DNA from: Zygnema circumcarinatum | Lineage: Eukaryota; Streptophyta; Zygnematophyceae; Zygnematales; Zygnemataceae | Reading direction: 5' to 3' | Assembly: GCA_037447605.1 (NCBI GenBank) | Contig: CM074804.1 | Location: 6,104,162 to 6,168,161, forward strand | Length of the DNA: 64,000 nt | Shown: positions 53,663-64,000 of the stretch, piece by piece | Numbering within the stretch: position 1 is the first letter of the stretch | Layout of the letters: each line of letters opens with the position of its first letter | Position numbers and translations under genes: made by a program | The notes under the pieces: model-generated | The model's database searches: none | Told to the model about the DNA's origin: nothing | Seen by the model: the letters and a program-made list of their open reading frames with translations, nothing else

Positions 53663-55760
53663 GGCGGCCGAGCGGGGGCCAGAGAGGCCCCCACCTGCAG
53701 GAGCGCACTAGACCCGAAATGAGCGCAGAGCGAGCCCTTCCAGCTGCAATGCACTGCCCTGCCCTGCACCTGGCACTGCATCACAATGTCGGACCATTGG
53801 ACCAACCGTTCGAATGTTTGCCAACCATTGGATGCCAATGTTGCCAGCCATTGGAATGCCAACCATTGGAATGGTCCGGAACCATTAGCGGGTTCAAAAT
53901 TGGGTCGCATGTGCATTTTGGTGGGTTGCGAATGCTTCTGCTGATCAGTTTTTTGAACTGACCTTTCTGAAATGCAGCAACATGACTCTGGCAGGTCCGG
54001 GTTGCTCATCAGTGGGAGAAGGAGCCCTTGCGGATATCGGACCACTTTTCCCCAACAGGTCAGCCAATGGCCTCGTGAGGAATGCGCGTGGGATCGCGGT
54101 GAGCTGCGGCGTCATGACTAGATGACTAGGAGCATAGAAATCGTCTTGATTAGTTTCAATAATCTGCTTAAGTTGAATCGTGAGTGGTAAACGCACTGTT
54201 CCTGAAGCATGTCCATTGAATATGGCTGTGGCTAGAGTTATTGATCGGATGATGTTGCCCTATGATGATGCTGCACAATTAAATGTGATTTTCTTGGAAT
54301 CCCCGACTTCTGTTTGCTTCTCCAAATCAAACAAAAATAATAAAAAACTTTTTTACCCCTTTACAAAGTGACCTCTCTTCACAACACAGGCAAATGCGTA
54401 GTCAACTCACTAATACTACGTAGAAATCTAATAACTGCGTTGTTGCTGTACACACGCTGCAGCCATTGATTCTCGCACGTTTCTTAAAAAATGGCTGCTG
54501 AAGAAACCTCATTACCAGGGCAGTGATTTCTACGTCGCTGGTGAATTTTATGGTCGTAAGTCAACTCTTTTCGAAAGTCAGTCAGACACAAGCACTACTT
54601 GATCGCCTTATTGCACAGTAAATGCTGACCCGGTGTCCGGCAAAGTCTGCAGACCATGGACACCGTGTGGAGAAGGAGAAATGAATTAGAACATTATTGC
54701 AAAGCAGATAAACCCTGCAAACATTGGTGACAACAATCTCCCTGCATTTTTTATCGTAGAGTATACTGACTCTGCTGCGTTCGGTCATTTGAAAAGGTCA
54801 TTACGTGCCGCGTAATAGTCGTCCGGTCGCTTGTGTCTGCCTCCGCGGCATTCAGCGATCCTAAACATCGGAGAATGAGACAGGAACGGCCTCACATTGC
54901 TTGGAAGCAAAACCATGGCGCATTTGAAGGTTTCTGGAACAGTGAGACCTTCTTCCAGAAATAGTAATGGGTCTGGCATTGCTATCAGAATGGCGATGGA
55001 ACACATGTGACTCAGACATAAAACCTTCTGCCTTCGAACCTTTATGGCTTCGATTTTAAATTGCCAGAATCCTTTGTTTCATTTCTACAATAGAGCTGTC
55101 TATGCCCTCCCTAGCAGAGTGGGCGTGGAAGCATCTTTCATGTGCTTAGGTTCGTGTATGCGAGCCATAGCAGTCTGCGGCCGTTCGTCACTCGTCAATG
55201 TCAGCAGGCAGTCAACGCAATGGAGTAGCAAACGAGCGAGCGAGGTCAAGTTTACACGCTGCAGATACGGGTACGGATCAGACAACAATAAAACAGTAAA
55301 ACTGAATCTCACATAAAAGTGGGGAGCATGACTGGCCACATTTGTATTCCCCTTGTCATACATAAGTAGTCACAACAAGTACATGGTCAGCGTGAGAGCG
55401 TTGTTTGATTCAACCAAGTGGAAGCGCATAGGAGAGGCTTCTGATTTGCCGCCACATTCTAATTCACATTAAAAAACCCTATCTAGTACTACAGCCCAAT
55501 CCCGGCCTTGCCACATCACGTAACCACACAGCCCTACCCGTCCGTGCCCATGCTGTGAGGTACGCAGTTTCTCATCAAACTTGAATTAGAGGATCTTGCA
55601 TCTTGCGCAGATATTGAGAACATAGGATGGCCATATGGGCAGGTTCAACCTCCCGCTCCGGCTCACTCAACACAAAACCCCAAACATGCACAATGTACAG
55701 TCTCCCCTTTGCACTTGCCCGCCTGCAGAAGTCAGTTTATCGCTCATCGTCTGCTCTTTA
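53663..55760. other. Promoter of the TEX261-like gene and intergenic DNA to the kinase 3' end
   Basis: The first 400 bp upstream of the TEX261-like start includes a CCATTGG-rich block (53781-53888). The remaining 1.7 kb is AT-balanced and shows no coding or RNA feature. It ends with the 3' region of the kinase gene. Confidence 0.45.
53781..53888. repeat. CCATTGG-rich block, copy B
   Basis: Several CCATTGG words alternate with TTGCCAA/GCCAA. It contains the 19-mer GTTGCCAGCCATTGGAATG (53840-53858) also found at 50656-50674. It lies 120-230 bp upstream of the TEX261-like start, so some ATTGG/CCAAT boxes could serve NF-Y binding. Confidence 0.65.
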
Positions 55761-58700
55761 TTATGAGACGGTCCGACCGTAACTGACGGCAGCAATGTAG
55801 AGATTCTTCGCCCACTTCTCCTGCGTAATCATCAACTCCCAAAATGTGGGTCAGGTCTCACTATCTGTCAGGTCAATTTCAGAAAATGCATAGAAGTTCA
55901 GTCTCATCGACTCCATCATCACATTAAGGGGGTGGTGCAGACCTTAACATGAGTGCTCGGGAAAGCCGATGTGCGTAAGGTCTCTTGAGTCTCGTCAGCC
56001 GGGCGCCGTCGAGGCACACTCAATACAAAAGCCGCCTGATCCCACGTGGCAGCAGTGGAAGTAATGCGGTACCCAGTGTCCCAGCGGCGGTGAATGCCCT
56101 CGCTAGGGTACAAAAAGTCCAACTCCACAACCTGCACGACACAACGAAAGTAATCGAGGCATGTGACTCTTGTCTCCAAGGATACACTCCAGCATCCTGG
56201 CTCACTAGAAACTAAACATTCTCATAGAAATACTGGAGAGAGAAGCTGAATATCCAATGAAAAATCTCATAGATCATGCAAACCAGATGCTGTGACTTTG
56301 GATTTGAAAATCTCAGCGACCTTCCTTTCCAATCAGCATAAGCCTTAAAAAAAAAAAATGGGGATTACGGTACAAGCAGCAACAGCAGCAGTGTAGAAGT
56401 TGAGATTAATACTACTCACAACGAGCTCAGTCCAGCCTCACCTGATCTGTAAATCCAGCATTGCGTGACATGACCACCCCCCAGCGACTGCCAGCAGTTG
56501 CCATGGATGTCACATAGAACCCTTCTCGCCATTTTTTGTTGATCCACTTGAATGGAAAGGAATCACTCACTTTGTACGATTGTTGAGTATAAGATGTTCC
56601 TGTAACGGACTCCCTCCAAACGACCAGTTAGACCTTTCTAACAGAACCGCCCAAACCCCCAACACCTTTCCCACTTTCCAGATACTGGCAAATTGAAGTA
56701 GGCAAGTTTCTCTGTAAAATCTTACCCTTTGACATTACAACCAGCGAGTTCCCATTACTAGCACCTGCAATCGCACTGATATAGTAATTCTTCTCCCATT
56801 GTTCCATGATCCATTCCTGTAAAACAAGTGCCACAATCGTCCCGTATTTGAGCGTCTTGGTAAATCGCTCGGCAGTTGTCCAAATTGTGATTAGTGACTC
56901 AAGCAGACGTCATCAAAATCATCAAAACAAAACCTTGACGCAATATCCACAGCAGCCAAACTTCAGGCAGTCAAGGATTCCGACACCGACCTTCGGGAGG
57001 AAAACGTGGGATAATTCATAGACTTGTGCAGTGAATGAGGTCCCAGCGTCCATAATAAGTGCCCACAGGTTTTGGCAAGAAGCAACACTGCTGATATACA
57101 GCCCATCCTCGTTGCCTTTCTCCACGTGCTGTGCAAGTCGTGAGTCCGCCACATTGTAATGATATCTGCGACATAAACATACCCGAAGGTCAGTGTCATC
57201 AAGCCTCCCTGGAGATGATGCTGAATAGAGTACAAAACGTTGCAGCAGCTGAATGAATTACAAGGGGTCTAACTGAACTAGCAAGTGTAGTTCATGGGGC
57301 CACTAGCAGCCCACAAACAGATTTTCTTGGCCCCCCATCTCATAAAAGCTGCTGATAATATTAGGCTTGGAAGTTGAACGACAGGCCGGCATGATTTCCA
57401 GGCATCACAGGCAATATAAAAATCTCACCTCTGCTTCATTGGTCTACGAGCATTGTATACTGTTATCCACTGAGTAGCGGGCATGCCCAAACGAATCTTT
57501 TTCTTTGGTTGATCATCCTCGGCATCTTCGTCCGGTGCTATGGCCCGCCCGCGTTTCTGACCCACCTGTAGACAAGCAACCACGTCTGGAATCATTAAAT
57601 GCACCTTGGTGAACAGATTGGCGACCTAATGGTCAAACAAGCGAGCGTAAGAACAACTAAGCTACTACAACAGGGAACCTTGACCCTCCAAATAACATGA
57701 CGGAAACAGGCACCCAACAATGATGATCTGCTTCTTATGTACCATTGTTGAACCCCAATAGAAGTACTCCCGAACAGCTCATACCTTAGCAGCGCCATCG
57801 GTGTTTATGGGCCTAGCAGCAGGGTTAGGGCCAAGCACTCCATCGAAGAGCGAGATCAGCTTTGCATAATTAGGTTCCTCGTCGAACTTCAGATTGACAA
57901 CATACTCTAGAAACTGCTTAAAAGGTGCCGGACAGAAGCAGCACAACATCTCTGGGGACGTTGCCATTTTCTTTTTGCAGACCAAAAATCCCTTGTTGTC
58001 ACCCTGCACCAACCCCCGCCCTCGATGTCAGTGTGACGACACAACTACCCTAGAAGGTAAAGAAGTACACAAGAAGGGAAGGATGGAAAGATAGACAGGG
58101 AGTGACAGCGAGAGAGAGAGAGAGATTTCTGTTGATTCTGTTCCCATATTGTCCTGCACACCTTCAAATGATACAAAAGCTCCACATGTCATGAGAGCAG
58201 GCCGGCACCTGGTAGCCCTGCCAGGGCAGGCGGCCGCGCAGGAGGAAAACGAGCGTGTACGCGAGGGACTCCAGGTCGTCGCGGCGGCTGCCGGTCCGCC
58301 CAAGGTGGGCGTGCACACTGGCGTACCGCACAGTCCCTCTGCGGGCCAAGGGGGGTGGGGGGGGGGGGAGCACAGGCATCAGCCGCAATAGGTAAAGCGT
58401 CTTCAAAAAGGACTGAATGACCTGAAGGATGCAGATGATTAAAACCAAACAGATCGGACTCACTCATCAACGATAACTTTTGGTAGCCAAACCAAAGAGA
58501 CGAACAGAAAAAAATGTAGAGAAAAAAGGAAGAAACACAATTGAAGCAATACCTGAAAATATCTGGCCTCTGATCATACTCCACGTGCTGCCCTGTGCTT
58601 GCATCCTTCCATCTAGTCGCTGCATCATCCAACGAAGCAAGTGTTAGAAGCTATACGAACCTTCATTGAGACAACCAGCTGCAGAAAACAGTATCTACGG

Positions 58701-61700
58701 TGTTCCAAGCTGACTGCTCTCCATTGGTGCCTCACGCATGAACTGGATATAACTCAGCCCCAAGCGTCTTTGTTTGCTACTAATGCATGCATTCATCGTT
58801 TATCTTCTTCGTTAAATTCATGTTTTTTCCCTTGGATCACAAACATAGAATTTAACGAGACATTGAAAGCATGGGCTGGCAGCAACTTTGAGCATCTCTG
58901 ACTGGAAGAAATGAAGAGGGACTGGACCTGTGATGTCACCGATCTTAAACAAGGACACAACTAGCATCAATCTCACATCACATCGGACATCATTCGTTCT
59001 TATGGTCAATTTACTTCACTTTAAATCGTCAAGGCCTCAAAGAACGGTTCTCTTCCTCACCAAGACCGAGGTCCACAAGATAGAGCTTCTTTTCGTCAGA
59101 GGTTGCCGGCTGACCCAGCAAAAAGTTTTCTGGCTTCACATCTCCATGCACATATCTGCAATTACGAGTAAGTGTTAGTTCTGCCTCCACAGACTCCAGG
59201 TTTCCTGAGCCAAACTAATGTCATCGACTGACTCATTGCGATCAGATGGCCGCTTACTCGTGAATTAAGGAGCGCCATGCTGGCCTTCAACAAGGTAACA
59301 AGCAAAGTCTAGACAGCAATGCAAGACGTGCACCGCTATGCGACGAGAGCTAAACGTCTTCAGAAGAACAATTCAACATAGCTGTAAGCACTCACCCTCG
59401 TTGATGCATTTTCTCCAAAATGGATAGTGCTTCAACCGCGATGCAAGCCACCATCTCCGTTGACATTCTGAAACAAAAGATGCCCGGCAAAGAAGTCAGC
59501 ACACCTGACCAGAAGTCAGTCTCACCCATAGACTTTGAGATGCTATTGAAGCACTCAGAGAAAAGCAGCAGCAATGACTTGCAGGGATTTGAGGGGGAAT
59601 TCCCTGAGGATGCTAGAGCGAACGCCAAATGCATTCCCCGAGAAGCTGATCGTACTTAGATAAAATGTGTTTTGTAAGGGAGTCTCAAACAAAAGATGAT
59701 CACTTTTTTTCTCAGCATAGGAAACAGAATCCCTTACGCTTGATTGGAATTGTTCCACACATCCCAAAGGCTCGGTCCAAGCATGTCCATAACCTGCACA
59801 ACAGGGAATAAAAAAACACGGAAACAGAAATCAACCGGAAATGTTTACTCACTCAGACAAACATAAAAAAAAATGCCTTGGCTTCATAATACCCCAAGGA
59901 AGCCAACGGGAAACATAGGATTAGGGAAAGCCAGGTGACAATGCACACCGTTGGGAGAAACAAAATGCTGCACACGATCTAGAACTGGCACCAGATTCTA
60001 GATTCCTTCCACGAAAAACATCCCTCGAAAGTATAGACCTGGCCTAAATGTCCTTACTTCAGGTCCAAAATATACATGGATCACGTGCGGCCTACAGGGA
60101 ATAACACACCTAGACACGTGGTAACCCATCAAAAGTCTATCGATATTCACATAAGTAAATCAAGTAGTTCAGTAGCTGAAATTATGACAAGATGGTTGGG
60201 AAAGCCACATTCCATCCGAGGCAAGCCATTCCCAACAATTCAGGCCACCAAACTTCTGGGCCATCCAATACAGATGTGCAGCCATTTCCTCCAACGTGAG
60301 AATCCGCCTACAACGCTTCCGATGTTCATTGACCCATCTGTCCCATGTATCCACGGGGTGTTGGCTATGTACCATGACGTAATAATCCCCCTGACGTCCT
60401 TTATAATGTACACGGGGCACACCATGGCTGCCTCCAAGGGTACTGTCAGAAGCGAAACAACCATCCAAAAAAATGTGTCAGCGTAACTGCTGAAGAGCTT
60501 CCAAGATAAACATTTACAAGACAAAAAACTAATCAAGCCTACGAGCTTAACCCAGCTTTTCATCTGACTTCTGTCCCATTCAAGTTCCACCCACTAGTGA
60601 TAGAAGATAAATCTCCGTCGATTTGCACCATCCTTCACACTACAATGAGTTACCATAATAAGGGTCACCGATATCATCGATTTCCATGCAACACCCCCAG
60701 AACCGGTCAGGGACGCAAAACGTACTTATATACTTGCCACTCATACGGTGGCCCATAATTGCACCCCTTGCTGCTCCTGTGCTCAAACTTTAGGGCCACC
60801 TGGAATGAGCAGAAGACAAGGTTTCAGACATGTATTCAATGCCTGGTCATACCTCATCCCTTTAAAATATCATATACGACTCAACTTCTAACTCACCCAA
60901 TTGAAAATTCCAGCTTTGCGAAACAGCCTTACACAACGTAAGTATGCGTTCAAAGCATTTCATTACCAACGATAGACACGATTGATATAAATCACACCTC
61001 TTCTCCTTCTAGACTGAAAGGTACAAGTGCATTACGACATGATACAGCGTGAATCTACAGAACATTTGTCCTACGCAGCTATTTAATCCCTCAAGAACCA
61101 CCATCTGGATTACCTCCACTGCTTGCGGGCCCACTCGTTCTGCTCCACCCGTCACACGCCGTCCCACATAAACTTGCCCAAATCCTCCCTTACCCAGTTT
61201 TCTCTCAATCTTGTATACTGGAGATCCCCCAACTTGCACCTGCAAAATGCAGACACAGATAGAAAGAGCAGGTAAATTTCAGAGACTACAATAGCTCAAG
61301 TACATGCAGTCCCTGAATTCTTGGGGGTTCATCATGCTACTGGATCCCACGGCGAGCATCTAGAAACAGAACGAGCCCGTAAGTTGCATGGAGGCCTCTA
61401 GAGGACCAAGCCCCACAGAAGGGGAGGCATTACAACAGAACTCACCCTCTCAGGGAGAGGTGCTGTGCTCCCCTCATCTTCCGCAACTGCTTTGTCTGCA
61501 CTTCTCCCTCTCTCGCTCTCTTCCTCCATCCCTTCCTTCACAGGAAGATCTTGATCACCAACACCTTCCCCTTCCGCAGCCTCTTTCCCTTCCGATAATT
61601 TCTGCTCTCCGCTCCCCTGTTTTTCCTCTTGCTTGTCGAGCTCAACTCCACCTACAAGGTGGTCTCCTTGTCCTCTATGTTCTTGAAGACTCTCCTCCTT

Positions 61701-62171
61701 CACAGCTCCCACAGACAATGGCTTTACCTCTGCCGATGGACCAACCGCACCCCTGCTTGCCGGCCTTTTCCTTCCAGCGGCTCCTCTACTTCCCTGCTTA
61801 GGTGGAACTACAGGCCTGCTAGATCTCCAATCAGTCTCTTTCGCACCCTCTAGAACTGCTTCCGCTCCTATTGCGGCTGCGGCAACATTTGCTGCTTCCT
61901 GAGCTGCTGCAGCACGAGTTCTAACTCTGTTCTCTCCCTCCCTTGTAAGGCCGCCCACTGACGGTAAGACAGCCCCCCCTTCTGGAAGAGAAGATTCGTT
62001 GTCGATCCCTGCAACCAACCCCCCACCTGCTGCCGCGCCCGCTCGCCTACGAAGAGAAGAAGGCCGACGAGATGGCGATGCCGGGTTGTCAGCAGACGGA
62101 ACAGCTGGAGATGAACCAGTTAAACGCGCAGGTGGCCGTTTTGAGCGGACATTGCTACGCAATTCTGGCAT
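55761..62171 (-). CDS. MLK: MUT9-like / photoregulatory protein kinase (casein kinase 1-related)
   Basis: Sixteen exons in transcript order: 61446-62171, 61114-61239, 60726-60799, 60373-60442, 59738-59793, 59396-59467, 59061-59155, 58553-58619, 58209-58338, 57785-58003, 57429-57565, 56991-57165, 56726-56816, 56442-56599, 55943-56131, 55761-55820; about 814 residues. The start MPELRS matches plant MLK proteins. An N-terminal region of about 240 residues is low-complexity and charged; the kinase domain follows: GKGGFGQV (258-265), VALK (Lys 288), HGDVKPEN (Asp 380), DLG (403-405), [15 protein letters not shown] and [10 protein letters not shown] of the CK1 group. The C-terminal half ([60 protein letters not shown]) is diagnostic of the MLK/PPK subfamily. 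Arabidopsis members phosphorylate histone H3 Thr3 and regulators of light signalling and the clock; the same roles here are inference. Confidence 0.93.
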
Positions 62172-62726
62172 CGTTTATCATCCATGCACATCCCGGCTGC
62201 TTCTGTTGGGTGGGCATTTACGCTTTCACAGAAATGCACGAATGAAGCAAGCCTGATAGGATATCGCGCAAGAGTACAGACCATAGTCGATTACTAGTCT
62301 GGTAATCAAGCGCCCATACGAGGCTGGGCGGTATTTTCCAAAAACAGACACGCAGCTATGCCAATGTTTCTCCCCTCCTGAAGGGCATGCTCATGCAATC
62401 CTGCACAATCCCATCCCCCAGGACGAACGCATGGCAGCGAGAAGCCTCAAGCGCTGGTGCAACCCGAGGAGACGGCTGGCAAGAGCAACTCTAACGGCCT
62501 CGACTAGCTGCGGAGGCAGGCGCTGCTGCGGGCGGGGCGAGCGAGCGCGGACTGGAGGGAGGCACAGGCGAACCCTAGCCGTGGAAGAGAGGCGGAGGCA
62601 GAGGCCGCCGCTGCGTGATGTGATGGGATGGGATGGGATGGCATGGAATGGGATGGGATGGCATGGATGAGATGGGATCGCACAGGATGGGATGTGCCGC
62701 GGCGCCGCCTGCCGATGGTGCGTGCT

Positions 62727-62731
<5 letters not shown>
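62172..62731. promoter_or_regulatory. Upstream region of the MLK gene
   Basis: Promoter and leader region. It ends in a degenerate GATGG pentamer tract (about 62616-62697) that merges towards the GGAT array. No clear core element can be named. Confidence 0.4.
62616..62697 (+). repeat. Degenerate GATGG pentanucleotide tract
   Basis: GATGG units with CATGG and AATGG variants. Possibly related in origin to the nearby GGAT array. Confidence 0.75.
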
Positions 62732-62757
<26 letters not shown>

Positions 62758-63000
62758 ATGGATGGATGGATGGATGGATGGATGGATGGATGGATGGATG
62801 GATGGATGGATGGATGGATGGATGGATGGATGGATGGATGGATGGATGGATGGATGGATGGATGGATGGATGGATGGATGGATGGATGGATGGATGGATG
62901 GATGGATGGATGGATGGATGGATGGATGGATGGATGGATGGATGGATGGATGGATGGATGGATGGATGGATGGATGGATGGATGGATGGATGGATGGATG
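62732..63000 (+). repeat. GGAT tetranucleotide array, about 67 copies
   Basis: An uninterrupted run of GGAT over about 269 bp with no visible variant unit, which indicates recent expansion. It produces repetitive open frames in all phases (MDGW-type on +, SIHP-type on -) that are not genes. Confidence 0.95.
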
Positions 63001-63445
63001 GTGGCCTGATGATGATGCGGCAGTCCCCAACGGCCCTTCCTTGCCCGCCGGCAGAAAAATGTTTGGCCGATGGCCGGGCAACGGACGAGCACGAATTTAA
63101 ACTGGCGGGGTGCCGTTGCGGGCAGGGAGGACCGGGAAGGAGGGGGGGAGGGGCCCGCCGGCCGCTCCTTCCCGCTGCGCCGCCAACCGCGGCGCCAACC
63201 CAACCGCCGCCCCGCGCGCGACGGGGGGGGGGAGGGGAGGGGGGGAACGGCCGGCTGGCGGGCGACTGGCTCCATGTCGCCTCGCCAGTTCCGCGTTGCG
63301 TTGATCTCTGAGAGCCTATGAATCTGTTACCGTTGTGTTTCGGTGGTTCCAGTCGCGGGAGGGAGGGAGAGCGGGAGGGCGGGGCCGCTCGCACCGTACG
63401 GATTTATACTACAAACCGATGATGGTTTCGCAGCGTGCACAACCC
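63001..63445. other. GC-rich spacer between the two arrays
   Basis: A G-rich stretch with runs of six to nine G (63140-63245) and a CCGTACGG palindrome near 63395. It is promoter-like in composition, but no gene start can be supported before the window ends. Confidence 0.4.
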
Positions 63446-64000
63446 ATTTGACAATGCCACATCCTCCCCATTTGACAATGCCACATCCTCCCCGTTTGAC
63501 AATGCCACATCCTCCCCATTTGACAATGCCACATCCTCCCCGTTTGACAATGCCACATCCTCCCCGTTTGACAATGCCACAATGCCACATCCTCCCCGTT
63601 TGACAATGCCACATCCTCCCCGTTTGACAATGCCACATCCTCCCCGTTTGACAATGCCACATCCTCCCCGTTTGACAATGCCACATCCTCCCCGTTTGAC
63701 AATGCCACATCCTCCTCCCCGTTTGACAATGCCACATCCTCCCCGTTTGACAATGCCACATCCTCCCCGTTTGACAATGCCACATCCTCCCCGTTTGACA
63801 ATGCCACATCCTCCCCGTTTGACAATGCCACATCCTCCCCGTTTGACAATGCCACATCCTCCCCGTTTGACAATGCCACATCCTCCCCGTTTGACAATGC
63901 CACATCCTCCCCGTTTGACAATGCCACATCCTCCCCGTTTGACAATGCCACATCCTCCCCGTTTGACAATGCCACATCCTCCCCGTTTGACAATGCCACA
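63446..64000 (+). repeat. 24-bp minisatellite running off the window end
   Basis: About 23 tandem copies of a 24-bp unit beginning TTTGACAATGCCACATCC. The first units have CCCATTT at the junction, later ones CCCGTTT; one unit carries a duplicated AATGCCAC (about 63579) and another an extra CTC (about 63713). Because 24 is a multiple of three, all frames stay open. The array continues beyond 64000, so its true length is unknown. Confidence 0.95.

Noticed and set aside
62391-63394. IHPS-repeat and MDGW-repeat open frames
   Set aside because: Translations of the GGAT array. A 4-bp repeat gives the same 4-residue period in every frame; no family signal outside the array.
63327-63999. MWHCQTGR and ALSNGEDV repeat proteins
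   Set aside because: The 24-bp minisatellite is a multiple of three, so frames stay open by necessity. No start context, splice site or non-repeat domain supports a gene.

Overview
The window is nuclear DNA of a streptophyte: a land plant or a close algal relative. The evidence is the gene content (a GT37 fucosyltransferase, a plant-type DGAT2, Fd-GOGAT and ribose-5-phosphate isomerase with plastid leaders, WI12-type proteins, a MUT9-like kinase), many short GT-AG introns of about 70-700 bp, AT-rich introns and GC-rich promoters. A bryophyte, lycophyte or charophyte alga would fit; I cannot name the species. No CRISPR array, operon, rRNA or recognisable tRNA was seen. Exon boundaries below were placed by eye from splice signals, reading phase and family conservation.

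Layout. An intronless GT37 fucosyltransferase (-) and a nine-exon DGAT2 (+) diverge from one GC-rich promoter (0.5-6.7 kb). Next is a 3.2-kb tandem duplication carrying two WI12-like genes (+), with a 0.7-kb purine-only minisatellite in the second unit (7.4-14 kb). A 38-exon Fd-GOGAT (-, 14.3-29.7 kb) diverges from a ten-exon plastid ribose-5-phosphate isomerase (+, 30.6-34.9 kb). Two paralogous ten-exon O-fucosyltransferase-like genes stand head to head (37.8-42.2 kb - and 45.6-48.6 kb +). A five-exon TEX261/SVP26-family gene (-, 51.4-53.7 kb) and a sixteen-exon MUT9-like protein kinase (-, 55.8-62.2 kb) follow. The last 1.3 kb holds a GGAT array and a 24-bp minisatellite that runs off the window.

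Main result. Fd-GOGAT and RPI share their first two exons as an inverted duplication. Exon 1 encodes a near-identical plastid leader in both. Exon 2 is the conserved N-terminus of RPI (LTQDELKQIAAEK) and appears, diverged but with open frame and matching splice phases, at the front of Fd-GOGAT. Fd-GOGAT therefore seems to have replaced its 5' end with that of its neighbour. Both enzymes work in the chloroplast (ammonium assimilation and the Calvin-Benson/pentose phosphate pathway), and the 915 bp between their start codons hold three G-boxes.

Other points: a 157-bp TIR element at 36.9 kb; GTACGG/CCGTAC clusters in most GC-rich islands; two promoter-like islands between convergent genes with no gene attached; a promoter element kept by both O-fucosyltransferase copies; and a CCATTGG-rich repeat pair on either side of the TEX261-like gene.
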